A stretch of DNA of 64,000 bases from Astropecten irregularis (GCA_963971285.1 OZ020257.1:15886602-15950601); one strand, 5' to 3'; shown: positions 1-12,505, numbered from the stretch's first letter. The notes: a model not told the origin generated them from the letters alone. A program made the numbers and translations.

Positions 1-774
1 CACTGCCCAAAATTTGATTCAGTTTTTGTTCACAACCATTCACTAATACATGTAGCATTTGTATCAAAAACTCTTGCATCTAAAGGTAAAGCTTTCAGAT
101 AATGGGCACCTTTATGAAAATTAAAAAAATATAGGTAAAATCGATTGAAGCTGTTAAAAATATATTTTTTTAATTTTTTTTTTATAGATATTGGTATCTG
201 AATTGGCTACGATATAATTATGATATTTGTCTTAAGCTATAGAACTGTAAATTGCAAGTAATAGGCCCCCATGTAAATTACGTCACTAGAGTGCATGGGG
301 ATTCCACTTAAGCTTAAGCATGAAAAGTCATTCATGATCATACAGTATTACCTTTCGTATGTTCATGTAATGTTCACTGTTTTGGACTTGTATTCGGCCA
401 TTGTTTTTCTGAGCATAAACATTCACAAGGAGTTTTGACTGGCATACTGATTTTATTTACCAAGTTTATTTTGGTGCTTAAGCAGATTTTGGTGATTAGG
501 CAGCCTTATGAAATAGACCATATAGGAGGAGTTAGCTCACATGTTCGGTAAACATAAAGTTTGTTTTTTTCATCGTTTCAGTTTGCCTTCAAGATGGTGG
601 CCAGATATAAATTCAGAGCATATGATCTATGGGCATGCAATGTTGTCTTTAAAGGCGATATCATTATCTTTAATGATTCGTTCAATTAAACGATATAATC
701 TTACATTGTGAGCCCGATGAAATTAACTTAAAACATGCAAAGTGCTAGTGAGCAAGGTGAAGTGTATTGGATTA
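1..774. other. Gene-free flank downstream of collagen-like gene A
   Basis: No coding exon is supported here. The sequence is AT-rich. Around 440-530 it carries a fragment resembling the 'aatttcatagagctgcttaagcacc' class of foldback repeat seen more fully at 47.3 kb. The segment just before 775 must contain the 3' UTR of collagen-like gene A, which is transcribed leftward, but I cannot place the cleavage site. Confidence 0.5.
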
Positions 775-3700
775 TTAGATGCTACAGACTGTGCATGTTA
801 TCTCGCGACCATTGACGTATGGGGGACACAGAAGTGCACCACACTGCCCTTCAACGATGAAGAGAAGAGCTTGATTCACGCTGGTCTGACTGCCGGGGAT
901 CGCCTCTGGGGCCTCATCCACGCAGATGGCCGCAGATCGCTGCTCGGTGTTGTATTTACCGGACATGAGGAAGCCCCGGTACTCCTCCGTCCAGTTGCTG
1001 CTCGGGCAGCCGAGCGTTGCCGGCAGCAGTAGCTTGGTGCTGCGGTTAACCAGGCGGCACACCGCGCACGGCACGTCGCGGTCTTGGATGACCTCGGTAT
1101 TGTCGTGGGAGAAGGGATCGTAGGGGACCTCGTACTCCACCCCGTACAGATAGGACTGGGAGTTGGCGGTATCGCTGTAAGACGCTGCCCAGTCAGGCTC
1201 GGTCGGTAGGCACCAGAAGTCGGTAGAGCCACCTTTGTGGCCGGAATGCGACCCAGCTGCGATACCTGCACAGGAGAATGACTACCTATTAATCGGAGCA
1301 TGTATCTGTACTAGTATTTGAGTGAGTAAAGTTTCATTACTTGAGACTAGTATTCCTTGATAGTGTATCTCATAGTAGAGTTTCTTTCAACGCATGAGTT
1401 TCATCTTCAGAAAAAAATTGTAGCTCACGCACAGAATGTGTTATACAAGATGTTCTTCGCTACTTCTCTACGACCCATTCTTAAAACCAGGCCTCGGAAT
1501 AGGTTTTCATCGGACTTATAAGGCGGACAGAGCCCTCCTCAGAGCCCACCTCAGTAATTTGACCCTTGTTTAAAGCGAATAGTCACCTGCATACACGAGC
1601 TCTGTGTCTGGACTGTTTGGACAAGAAGTGCGCCCCCATCGGACATAGGTGTCTCCTCCTGATGATGTGGTGAAGTCGGGGTAGATATCTTGTGCACGAT
1701 GTAGCATCTTATCTGGAGAGGTATAGGAATGAATGATCGAATGAACAGCTAAGTCAAGCATCAAGGAAATAACACATGGGGCTCATGACAATACAGGCAC
1801 CACTCAATTGTGAGTTTGTGATTATTTCTCTTGATATTATGACAATAAGGGCGATCCCAAATAGTGCGCCCTCAAGAGTTTGCAACGCGTTGGCCAATCA
1901 CAATGCACGGAATCTATCCGCATTGGGTCGACAAATTCCGGGCATTGTGAATTGCCAACGCGTTGCAAACTCTTGAGGGCGCAATTTGTGGAATAGGTCT
2001 TATTGAATTGAAGAGTTCATTGTTATCTTTGGACTTTATTATTGAACATTGAATCAGTTTTATGTGAAGTCTCGGCTCTCTAAATAATACTGAGGTGAGC
2101 TCAGTGAAACTTTTCCAATGACTGCCAATGAATATTATGGTCGCACAGGGCTATCGTACGTCTTATCATAATTAAAACGGTTTATTTGACATTTTGTTTC
2201 CTTGCATGGTCTTAAGCAAAGGCCGATGTAAAGGTTCTGTCCCCCCATGTAAACTTCATCCGCCCGGACACATTTACACGGTTGTAGCCATGTACGAGGG
2301 GACATTATTACACGGCTCTGGTCATGGTTGTTCTGGGGACACTTACCTGGGTAATTCTGTTTCCCGGACACATTTAGAGGGGGGGGGGGGGCAAATTTGA
2401 CCTTTACACCGTACCATAAACTTGGATTCAAGTTATACAATGGCAATTCGTTGACGGGCCAAATAAAGTCAATTTTTGTTAAGAATCCTTTTCTTCAAAA
2501 GTCTATAAAAGTACTTAATTGGTACTCACCATTGGCTTCCTCGTCATCCGCGTCTCTCTTATGCCGTCGATGAGCGACCATTCCCGGTAGCCCTGACTCC
2601 TCATCGATGCCCATGTCTCCCTGCGAGGCATGAGACAAAAAACCGGCCGCATCAGAAATAGTGCATCATGTGGATTATTCTACAAAGCTGTTACCCACCT
2701 TGACTGGGTTTATAGACTTGACTGGCGACGTTCGTTTTGGTGATACTGGAAACGAATATAAAGTAGGGACCGCCGGGAACCAATTCTACTACGCCTGGTT
2801 CAAAACGAACCATTCGTTTTGAGCAGTGGTGTCTCCCGCCCTCTGTTGGCAATTCGGTGATTTTTACTCGGCATTAACGAAACGAACGACGCCATTGTAG
2901 TCAAGACTAACTCATACATGAAAATGTTCACTACCTTTTCACCCTTTAATCCTTGTAGGCCGGCCGGTCCAGGCGCTCCCTCTCGTCCGTCTTTACCGTC
3001 CCGCCCATCTCTCCCGTCTCGGCAGGAACAACTACCAGAATTCCCTGAAAAACGCCCAAAATAATACACGTTTTGTGTTGATTTTGTCATACATTCTTAA
3101 TGTCTCAAGCAAAATCAGTTTTTTCCTTTTAGCATTATTCTTACAACCAACAATTTGACTTACCAGGTTCCAAAATATTGGACAGGAATGTACCATTGGG
3201 CTTGCCGGCGCGGCCGGGAGACTCAGGGGCGTCTTGGTGCCGTCGGTTTCGTCGACCGGCGGAGTTCCAAGCTGGAGCAATCTTCACCGATCCGGATTCG
3301 GATAAGATGTCCTCCAACCACGACAGACGATCGTCGTAGATTTCCATCTTGTCCTGTGCCAAACATATCAGAATTAAACATTGCTTCATGACGAAAAACT
3401 ATAGTCCCATAATAGTGAGCTACAAATATGTAGAGCACTGAATCTACTGTACTCTTAGTGCTATAATTAAAGGGTTTCTGCAATAGGAATATTATGGCTG
3501 GCATATGTGTCAAAAAGCAACTGTTTTATGGGGCCTGTGATTTTACCCACTTCCTCGCACTGTTTCAGGGTTAACAACAGGTTGTTTTTTATGCTAATTA
3601 GAATGTCTATATTCATAAGCAAAACTGTGACGTCATCTGGGTATCTGAGAGCCAATTTGTGCACGAAAAGTTAGGGTTGTTTGACCTTTTCCTCCTCAAT

Positions 3701-4221
3701 GGATTTTATTGTGCCGAATAATTATGTTCCTTTCACTCAACTGGTGGTGTAAATTTTTTGCCAAACCATTTCTGTGGAGCGATTTTGCCTCTTAATTCTT
3801 TTTTTTTTTTCCATTACACTTTTGCTGTTGGTTCCCCACATGAGCGTGCATGAAAATTACCCATTTTGCAAAGCCATTCAAAAGAAAACGACTGCCAGCT
3901 TGAAACCAAAATAAGACTTGCCATTCATTATCTGTCAGTATATTCTCTGTATGAAGACAATGAAATAACCTGACTGAAAAAAGCACTGCGGGAACCCTTA
4001 AAGGCTACCCCAACACTCACCCTGACTGACTGCAACTCCTTGTTGACGTAGAAAACTGCCGCACCGATCACGAACAAGGTGAGGCAGAGGTTTGCCAGGC
4101 TTCCCAAGAAGAACCAACGCCACAGCTTTCTGCTCTTGGCGGACTGGCCATTCTCGTAAAGCACGGGCCCACCATCCTTACCAATTGATAACTCTGGAAG
4201 CTTGGGCAAAGGAGCCATCAT
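775..4221 (-). CDS. Type II transmembrane collagen-like protein, short-chain collagen C4-like (paralog A)
   Basis: Six coding exons, read right to left: 4021-4221, 3164-3353, 2935-3044, 2530-2620, 1587-1688 and 775-1265. They splice in phase to 394 aa; a start at the second Met (4218) is equally possible. Order of parts: short basic cytosolic N-terminus beginning MAPLPKL; one membrane segment at about residues 36-58; a linker with RRNRR (about 101-105); a short collagen rod (Gly-X-Y from about 139 to 173); a second basic site RRHKR (185-189); then a Cys-rich C-terminal domain of about 195 residues with YVRWGRTSCP, HKGGSTDFWCLP and a terminal CTVC. That C-terminal domain is the one annotated 'short-chain collagen C4-like' in cnidarians, echinoderms and amphioxus. 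I infer an extracellular or cell-surface matrix role. Its tandem neighbour B has the same exon structure. The first codon of exon 1 and the 5' edge of the 102-bp exon are the least certain points. Confidence 0.85.
1858..1995. mobile_element. Palindromic MITE-like element, family 1 copy 1
   Basis: The left arm reads gcgccctcaagagtttgcaa and continues acgcgttggc. The same arm returns inverted at about 1953-1985. Arms are roughly 45 bases around a short loop, so the single strand would fold into a long hairpin. A second, diverged copy lies at 13851-14018. It sits in the intron between the 102-bp exon and the 91-bp exon of collagen-like gene A. Confidence 0.75.
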
Positions 4222-5055
4222 CAAGGGACTTGTATAGAAACGCAGCCTTCTTAGTATAATGTCAGAGACCGAAATGACGGGTTTTCAGTCCTACCACCGT
4301 CGTCACTAGCCTTATTCGCGTATGAGGGATTTTCCCTTCTGGTTCCCTTCGTGTCTGAACCAGATGTTTTATTCAAACTTGAGGAAGTGCATGAACTTTA
4401 TGAGGAGAGTAACAGCCCTTGAAAAGGAAATGTACCAAGGTCCATGTTGATATGATCTCGAAATGTGGCTGACGTTTACAGATAACTTCTTAGCATTTAA
4501 GCTTAAACGTGCAGCGCGCACTGAGGCACAACATGAACATTGTATGTCCGATGTCGAACTTGATGCGTGCTGCAGATACAATTTTGAAAGATCTTCCAAG
4601 TGTAACGCGTTCCCAGTGCGTTCGGCGATTGCAAAAGTGTTGTAAAACGAAACTAATCTTTCTGTGAGAGACAAATTGAGGCAGAAAGGTTTATCAACTG
4701 GATTGAAATCAATGCCACCTCTTGCCGTGATGCTGTGCCTTTAAAACGTGAGACAAGGATGACAGGAAGGTGGATGTCACCAAGTTTAAATAACTGCAGG
4801 AAACGGGCACTAATAAACAAGGAAGTATAAACTCAATTAAGAGCAGGAAAAACCCAGGGAGATTGTGGAAAGGACTTGTTTTCTAGAATCATATTAAATA
4901 ATACAATGCTACATATGCACCAGTACATTTATAACTATAGTATATTGTGGAATCTTTATTGAAATATGTAGGTTTAACATACATTATTGTCATTATCGAA
5001 TAAATACAAGCTTCATTAATTGTAAGTCATTGAAACAAAAGACATTTCGTGGGAT

Positions 5056-5095
5056 GACTTGAGCGGGATTTGAACCAGCGACCTCCGAAACCTTT
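5056..5095. repeat. Half copy of the tRNA-like foldback repeat
   Basis: The segment gcgggatttgaaccagcgac, followed by ctccgaaacc, matches one arm of the fuller copies at 19.9 and 42.7 kb. Only one arm is present. Confidence 0.55.
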
Positions 5096-6103
5096 TGTTA
5101 GACTTTTTGTTTAAACAAATTTTAATATAGGATCATAATTCGTTCTCGACAAAATACAACACTATCTTGTACTAAAAAAAAATGTAATAATGTGTTAAGA
5201 AATTTCTGATTATCTGCTTTCGTCTGCTTGGCATTGCACTGATGGCTCTCCGTAATCTCTCCATTTTTGGTTGCCCATCAAACACGGAATGTCACATTGG
5301 AAAAGAAACAAAAGGCTTTTAAAAGCTTTACATTATAATAGTGGTTGCAAATATTAAAGATTACCATTCATAAAACTGCTTTTGCCGCATTGCAAGTGAG
5401 GCCTGATATTATAAAGTGTAAACATTTTGAACCTTTTAATCTTGTTTCCAAAAGCATTTGCGAATCCTTCCCTGATTTCTACCCGTACCACCCATGCCGA
5501 ACACTACAAGTGCATGTTGGAGCTTGCAAACAATTAATACATTTCAAGACAATAGAGTGGACGGTGCAGTCATTGTTTTTCATATTTGTTCTTATCGCCT
5601 TTTCAATAAACTGTAAAATAGGCCACTGTAATAACCCTCTGATATTTTCCGTAGTATTTGAATGAGAAAACAAGGCGAAAACACTGAATTTCACCACATC
5701 AATGGCCGTGATCATAGTTAAGTGATTGCTTGCTCCATCTGATAATAGGTGGGCGTGTTAATCAATGAGGTTTGGAACTATATGTTTATATTCATGCATT
5801 CTGATTACTATTAGCCTACAAGTTCAAATTCACATTTTTAATACTCGTTACAGAACTGCTGAGTTACGGATATCAAACTTAAGAAAACTACATTCTAAGA
5901 CAATATTATTTACAAAACTGCTTTTAAGAAATTCACCGCCCCATGTCTGATCTCGTTTCAAATTAACAATGTTAGACTAATGTCACACGAGTTCGAGGCA
6001 ATCATCAAGAGGAAATAATATACGTTTGAATTCTAAATTGCTTTCTCAAGAACATTATAGTGATCTACAGGAAATTGTTCCCAACTCACTGAAGCTTGAC
6101 TTT

Positions 6104-6275
6104 TTAAAGGTAACTTCATACTTTGTTTTATTTTTCGGTTTTTTGAACTTCGGTTCTAAAGAAATACAGCATTTCCCGCAGAACAATTTTCACGGTACGT
6201 TTCTAACATCACCATCTTTTATACCATGTAAGTTATTGTAATGCTGTGAAGATTTCTGTTTGGTATATACAAAAT
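6104..6275 (+). mobile_element. Truncated TTAA-flanked MITE, family 2
   Basis: It begins ttaaaggtaacttcatactt, the family-2 left end. It then shows the family interior: 'aaagaaatacag', 'acggtacgtttctaacatcacc' and 'gtaagtta'. The right terminus is not preserved, so this is a decayed copy. Confidence 0.6.
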
Positions 6276-6355
6276 AGGTAGTTCAAGTAGTTTATAGTAC
6301 AGTTTATGGGTGTTAAGTACTTCAAGATGCCATTCTAGTGAACGATTGTGAACTG

Positions 6356-9300
6356 TTAGATACTACACACGGTGCATGTTATTTCGCGGCCTGTGACATA
6401 CGGGGGACACAGAAGTGCACCGCACTGCCCTTCAACGATGTAGAGCAAAGCGCCATCCGCATTAGCCTGACTGCCGGGGATCGCTTCTGGGGCCTCGTCC
6501 ACGCAGATGGCCGCTGATCGCTGCTCGTGGCCGTGGTGCCCGGACATTAGGAAGCCCCTGTACTCCTCCGTCCAGTTGCTGCTCGGGCAGCCGAGTGTTG
6601 CCGGCAGCAGCAGCTTGGTGCTACGGTGCACCAGGCGGCACACCGCGCACGGCACGTCGCGCTGGTTGATGATGTCCACATTAGAGTGGATGAATGGATC
6701 AAAGGAGACCTCGTACTCCACCCCGTATAGATAGGACCCGGAGTTGGCGCCATCATTGTAAGATGCTGCCCAGTCAGGCACAGACGGAAGGCAGAAGAAG
6801 TCAGTAGAGCCACCTTTGTGGGTGTAATGCGAGCCAGCTGCAATACCTATGAAACACACAATAAATACATCACTTTTAAGATCCAAACTTGTTTACATCA
6901 ATTTAAAATGCTCGTTTCTTCCTCCAATTGCATGCGGACACAATTTACATTAATTGGAACATTTGGGGTTTTTGTCTCGTTGCCATGGGGCAACCGGGAT
7001 CATGGATTTTTTTATTTAAGTTCCCTTGATCGTTCGGGTTATGGTTTAGCACAATATCACACCTGCATACACCAGCTCCGCATCATTTGGACAAGAAGTG
7101 CGCCCCCATCGGACGTACGTGTCTCCTCCCGAAGGCCTGTTGCCGTCCTGTGTAGGCGAGTCTACAGTAGGTGCAAAAACGAAATCAAAGTAATCGAATA
7201 AGACGGTATCGACATCATGGTATCGAAATGTACATGTTCACACTGGAAAATGCGAGGATCGTGTCATGATGTTATTGGAAGCAGAACCTACCTATAGGGA
7301 GGTCGTCGTCCACGTCTCTTCTTTGTCGTCTGGGTCCAACGATTCCTGGTAAACCAGACTCTTCGATGATGCCAGTGTCCCCCTGCAGGCGGGGAAGCCA
7401 AACAAAAAACAATCAACTGAGCTCCCGCCTGAACATTTTCTTTCACCCATTTTGTAAGTAACTGGCGCCGAAATATACGCCTTCGGCTGAGGGATTCAAA
7501 GCCTTGTCATTCTCTCTATATCATTAAGGCAAACATGCTTCAAGAAAAGCCACTGAGCCTGTGTTTTCAGCTTTTGGACGATGGAGACGAAGCCAGTGTC
7601 AAAGCCAGCTCCTGTATCAAAGCCTTAGCCATGCAGAGTCTAAACCGAATGTTCCATGAAGGGTCAGAATTGATGTAATTCAAACTTGTGAGCGTCACAA
7701 TCGTATTAAACCAATCAAAATTTAGGGAATGGTCACTGGCAGGCTGTGCGTGGATATTGAACTGAGAGCCGCAGACTAACATATTGCTGTCACGCTACCC
7801 GATATTTATATAAACAAAATTTCGGGATGATACATGTACGTACCTTTACACCCTTTTCTCCTTGTGGGCCGGCCGGTCCCCGAGGTCCAGCTCGTCCGTC
7901 ATTACCATCTCGCCCGTCTCGACAGGAACAACTCGACTTCCCTGCAATTATCGGGCGAGTTTGAGAAGAGAATAGTACGTAGTGATGGAAATTGTATCAC
8001 TGTGTATAAAAGGCCAACGTACTTTTGAAGGAAACAATCGTCTTTCAAACCGTCTTAATTTGTGCGTTGATTTCTTTCTTTTCTTCAGACGTTTCATTTT
8101 ATATCTGCCCCTAAATTTACAATATTGGAAAAAAAATTATAATCCATACCATGTTCGAAAATACCGGACAAGAATGGTGTGGCTCGGCCGGGTGTCTCAG
8201 GGACGTCTTGGTGCCGTCGGTGTCGCCGACCGGTGATCTTCCAAGCTGGAACATCAATCTTCACCGATCCGGATTTGGAGGACATGTCCTCCAACCGCGC
8301 CAGACGATCGTCAAAGATTTTTACCTTGTCCTGAAAATCCCCCCAAAGATGAGAAGTTTTCATATCAGAATTACTCGAGACGAATCAGAGTTCGCCGGGT
8401 ACGAACCGTCAACTTGAATCCCGGTGTCACGATCTGAACTGTCTGGCATGCCGAGCTGACCGCATGACGAAACCGGCCAGCTAGGCATGCAACGAACACG
8501 AGCTCAACTGTCTGGCATGCTGAGCTGACCACATGACGAAACTGGTCAGCTAGGCACGCAACGAACACAAGCTCAACTGTCTGGCATGCCGAGCTGACCG
8601 CATGACGAAACCGGCCAGCTAGGCACGCAACGAACACAAGCTCAACTGTCTGGCATGCCGAGCTGACCGCATGACGAAACCGGCCAGCTAGGCACGCAAC
8701 GAACACAAGCTCAACTGTCTGGCATGCCGAGCTGACCGCATGACGAAACCGGCCAGCTAGGCACGCAACGAACACAAGCTCAACTGTCTGGCATGCCGAG
8801 CCGACCGGATGACGAAACCGGCCAACTAGGCATGCAACGAACATGGGCTCATCTGTTTAGCGTGCCGAGCTGACCGGATGACGAAACCAGTCAGCTAGGC
8901 ACGCAACTCACCGTAACCGTTACTATCGCTCGTATGATTTAAGACGCATAAGAGCCCCTGATAGCCTTCGTAATTCTAGTTACGATCGATCTATAGGGCA
9001 GTCGTGTAACAAAATAAGATCTGTCATACACTGTCAAAGAAATCTTGTAATTTTTACAGCCAGACTGGCAGCGGATCTGCCAACAAACCCCTTTAAAAAG
9101 TACAGTCTGCATTTCAAATATTGCAAAATCGTTCACAGTATTATTATTGTAAAATTTACATTTCACTGCGCTGGTGTCGATTTCTGTTCATGATTGGGTG
9201 GGGATGATTGGTGATTTGGTGTCCTATGTGAGGGAGCGAAACGACCGAGCGGGTGGAGGCTGTGGGAGGTGGGATACCCCCTCCCAAACCAAGGACTTTT

Positions 9301-10530
9301 TAATGAAAACAGAGTCGAAAAGTCGCATTTTAGAGCATTTAAAAACAATATTCAGAAGAATTAAACGGTATAAATTCATTGCGAAGACTAACAAAACAAC
9401 AAGGATCATGTAATATTTCTATACAATAAAATTAAATGACATTCAACCTCAAAATAATTTGGGGGGGGGGGGGGGGGGGTGATAATACACGCCACACCAC
9501 CCCCCCCCCTCCTCAAATATTGGGGATGTATCCCCCCCCCCCCATCCCCCGGGATCGACACCCATGGTTCACTGTAAATATCGTTACAATTTCCTGTAAA
9601 ATAAAAACATCAAATTACTGTATTTTTTTTTTACAGTGGACTGTTCAGCATTGCAGTTAGCTGTAATGTGTTTTTAAAGCGGGTAAAATAGCAAATTACA
9701 AGGGTTTGTTGGCAGATCAGCTGCCAGTCTTTTTACTGTAAAATTTACAAACATTTTGTGGTTTTACAGTATATTGTAAAAAACAAATTACAATTTTCCT
9801 GCAAAATAACACATTTTTCGTCATTTTATAACCTAAAATAGTTAAAAAGACATATTAAAAATGAACGTTTTGTCATTAACTCGTCCATCACAGACATATA
9901 AAGAAGATGCACTTAAAATCTTGATTTTAAATTGCCAATTTTATTTGGCAATGATGCATGGGGAATGCTATGGAAATCAAAATATACAACGTTTGTGCAA
10001 AATAAAAGGCTTTTAAATATTGACAATTGAGATGTACACAAATTCATGCAACCTCCTTCCCTTCTTACAATTCAAATTATAAAGAGTAAGACATGAAAGA
10101 TGCCAAAAGGAGACTTTGCAGTTCTGTGTGGGGAGAAAAGGTCACATAACAGCTGACATAAATTTCTAAAATTCCGAGCAAATAATTATGCATTCCGTAC
10201 TTATATCCTACAAAAGATGTCTAAATTATGTACCGCCACTACCCACTAGTCAAGATAATATGGGGAGGCGCATACAGAAAACTAGTGAGATCTAAGAGGA
10301 ATTAAAACAGAGACCCACAATATACTCACCCTGACCGACTGTAACTCCTTGTTGACGTAAACTATCCCCGCACCAACCACTAACAAGGTGAGGCACAGGT
10401 TGGCCAGGATTCCCAACAAGAACCAGCGCCTGGAGTGAATCTTGACCGATCGCTCATGTCCGTGAAGCACTACCAGCCCACCATCCTTACCCGCTGCTGG
10501 TAACTCGTGAAGCTTGGGCAACGGAGCCAT
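6356..10530 (-). CDS. Type II transmembrane collagen-like protein, short-chain collagen C4-like (paralog B)
   Basis: Six coding exons, read right to left: 10330-10530, 8150-8330, 7844-7941, 7292-7382, 7063-7161 and 6356-6846. They splice in phase to 386 aa with a single clear start (MAPLPKLHEL). The layout matches paralog A: cytosolic tail; membrane segment about 36-58; linker with RRHRR (102-106); collagen rod of Gly-X-Y triplets (about 136-163); second basic site RRQRR (178-182); and a C4-like domain with YVRWGRTSCP, HKGGSTDFFCLP and a terminal CTVCSI. Exons 1, 4 and 6 have exactly the same length in A (longer start) and B (201, 91 and 491 bases), and all intron phases agree, so the pair arose by tandem duplication. 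Intron 1 has grown to about 2.0 kb and hosts a 69-bp minisatellite and long G and C runs. Extracellular function is inferred; no partner can be read from sequence. Confidence 0.87.
8434..8910. repeat. 69-bp minisatellite, about seven units
   Basis: Units start with ctcaactgtctggcatgc at 8503, 8572, 8641, 8710 and 8779, exactly 69 bases apart, with more diverged units on both sides. Middle units are nearly identical, which suggests recent homogenisation. Because 69 is 23 codons, the minus strand stays open over about 157 codons with a 23-residue repeat. It lies in intron 1 of collagen-like gene B, and no splice site supports including it as an exon. Confidence 0.9.
9458..9552. repeat. Poly-G tract followed by poly-C tracts
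   Basis: A run of about 19 G is followed within 90 bases by several C runs of 8 to 13. The two could pair as a hairpin or form a G-quadruplex. It lies in intron 1 of collagen-like gene B. Exact run lengths may be affected by sequencing. Confidence 0.7.
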
Positions 10531-10902
10531 TATCAGGAGACTTACTTGTTCAGAGAAGCGCTGCTCGGTGATATACGAACTAACTGACGCTGCCAAAACA
10601 AGCCTTCCAAACAAGCTCGGAGACACGAACTGACTGTTTATCTGTTCGGCCTCGGAGTATTATGGTAATCGGCTTCGTGTTTTCACAAATTTTGTTTTGC
10701 AGTACGAGTATTTTCTTTTTTTACAGTGAACTGTAAAGGATTATGGAACCAAACGCCGAGGTTGACACTGAGCTCCATCACCTGATGATACCAAGCTTTG
10801 CGAGGGAAAGTCCCGCGCGTGATAAATAAACAGGATTGTCCTCATTTTCTGAAACTCAAAAGTTTGACACCATAAAGTGTCTCTGATCTGGTTACTCTTC
10901 TC

Positions 10903-12277
10903 CTTCATGTGAAGGTGCTGTTTTGATAAAACTTCGGGAAGTAAACAGAGAAAACTGTAAGAAAATACTGTACATAACAAGAAATAATATACGGCGGTTA
11001 TGGTGTTATCTTCAGTAAACCGAAGCTTGAAGCAAGAGTTCTTTCACTCACAAACAACTCAATTTACAACTGGCATCCGCTCTCGCCTCTTGTGTAAAAA
11101 CAAATAAATAAGCAAACACCCCAAAAGACCAAATAACAAAATCGATCACCGATTTCCAAAATACACTGCAATGTTTTTACTAGTATAGGCTTATTGCCGT
11201 GATGAATAATTAACTGACGTTTGACGATTAAAAAAATCATTACATTGGTCCGTAGCCCAAGAAGGATATGTTTTTTAATGCATGATTCACTCATTTATTA
11301 AATGGCTTCGGTTGATGATAGGAACTCAGTAAAACTGAGTTGTAACCAGGAGCGGATCCAGATTTGTTCAAAAAGGGTGGTGGCGTGGGCGAACAAAGCT
11401 AGCAGGTTACGGTGGGCGGTGAGCCTGAGGTAGTGAACCAGCCAATTAACTTTGTCCCTAATTCTTGTTCTTCTCCTTTTGAGATACTCCCTCTCTATAT
11501 GCTGGTTTTTCTGTCTTTTTATTCTTTGCTGAAAGGAAAGGGGGCGTACGTGTGCCCCCACTGGATCCTCCGAGACCTTCTCCTTCTCCTTCCTGTGAAG
11601 GTGCTGTTTTGATGAAACTTCGGGAAGTAAACAGAGAAAACTGTAAGAAAATATTGTACATAACAAGAAATAATATACGGCGGTTATGGTGTTATCTTCA
11701 GTAAACCGAAGCTTGAAGCAAGAGTTCTTTCACTCACAAACAACTCAATTTACAACTGGCATCCGCTCTCGGCTCTCGTGTAAAAACAAACAAGCAGACA
11801 CCCCAAAAGACCAAATAACAAAATCGATCACCGATTTCCAAAATACACTGTAATGTTTTTACTAGTATAGGCTTATTGCCGTGATGAATAATTAACTGAC
11901 GTTTGACGATTAAAAAACAAATCATTACATTGGTCCGTAGCCCAAGAAGGATATGTTTTTTAATGCATGATTCACTCATTTATTAAATGGCTTCGGTTGA
12001 TGATAGGAACTCAGTAAAACTGAGTTGTAACCAGGAGCGCCGCTCCAGATCCAGATTTGTTCAAAAAGGGTGGTGGCGTGGGCGAACAAAGCTAGCAGGT
12101 TACGGTGGGCGGCGAGCCTGAGGTAGTGAACCAGCCAATTAACTTTGTCCCTAATTCTTGTTCTTCTCCTTTTGAGATACTCCCTCTCTATATGCTGTTT
12201 TTTCTGTCTTTTTATTCTTTGCTGAAAGGAAAGGGGGCGTACGTGTGCCCCCACTGGATCCTCCGAGACCTTCTCCA
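10903..12277. repeat. 685-bp tandem duplication, two copies
   Basis: The block beginning gtgaaggtgctgttttgat at about 10908 recurs at about 11593. The copies run to about 11587 and 12277. They match over nearly their whole length, including 'atacggcggttatggtg' and 'cactggatcctccgag', with small indels such as an insert near 12040. The right copy abuts a GC-rich foldback element. Confidence 0.85.
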
Positions 12278-12280
12278 AAT

Positions 12281-12505
12281 CTCGGCTCCGGCTTCGTCTG
12301 CGTCATCCATATATTATGCTGAAAATACAGGTTGTGATTTTTCAATGAAGTTAAAGCTCTGTTTTCTTATTAGAACGTGACCAGAAAATCTACTTCCAAA
12401 CCGCAGCCGAAAGCCTCTATTTTGATACCCGTTATCTTACTCATTGGACTCACGAAATAAAACCAGAGCCTGAGCCAGAGCCGGAGCCGAGGTTCGGGAA
12501 AAAGG
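12281..12505. mobile_element. GC-rich foldback element, family 4 copy 1
   Basis: It starts with ctcggctccggcttcg and ends with gagccggagccgaggttcg, which are inverted terminal arms. The interior ('cctctattttgata', 'aatgaagttaaagctctgtt') is in reverse orientation relative to the copies at 22.77, 59.9 and 61.06 kb. Confidence 0.75.

Larger units (their letters stand above)
4222..6355. other. Intergenic spacer between the two collagen-like genes
   Basis: This holds the promoter side of gene A and the downstream side of gene B. No exon is supported. It contains a partial tRNA-like foldback repeat (5056-5095) and the left part of a TTAA-flanked element (about 6104-6275). The ORFs in it are short and lack splice or domain support. 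Confidence 0.5.

Noticed and set aside
742-1301. Plus-strand and alternative-frame ORFs over the collagen C-terminal exon
   Set aside because: They are shadows of the minus-strand exon 775-1265, which carries the recognisable Cys-rich domain and good splice sites.
8371-8844. 157-aa minus-strand ORF with 23-residue repeats as a protein gene
   Set aside because: It is produced by a 69-bp tandem repeat whose length is a codon multiple. It lies inside an intron and has no start context, splice or family support.
8434-8910. CRISPR array
   Set aside because: The units are contiguous 69-bp tandem repeats without unique spacers, in an animal genome.
10741-12278. Repeated 76-122 codon ORFs near 11-12 kb as paralogous genes
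   Set aside because: They come from the 685-bp tandem duplication and show no recognisable protein features.
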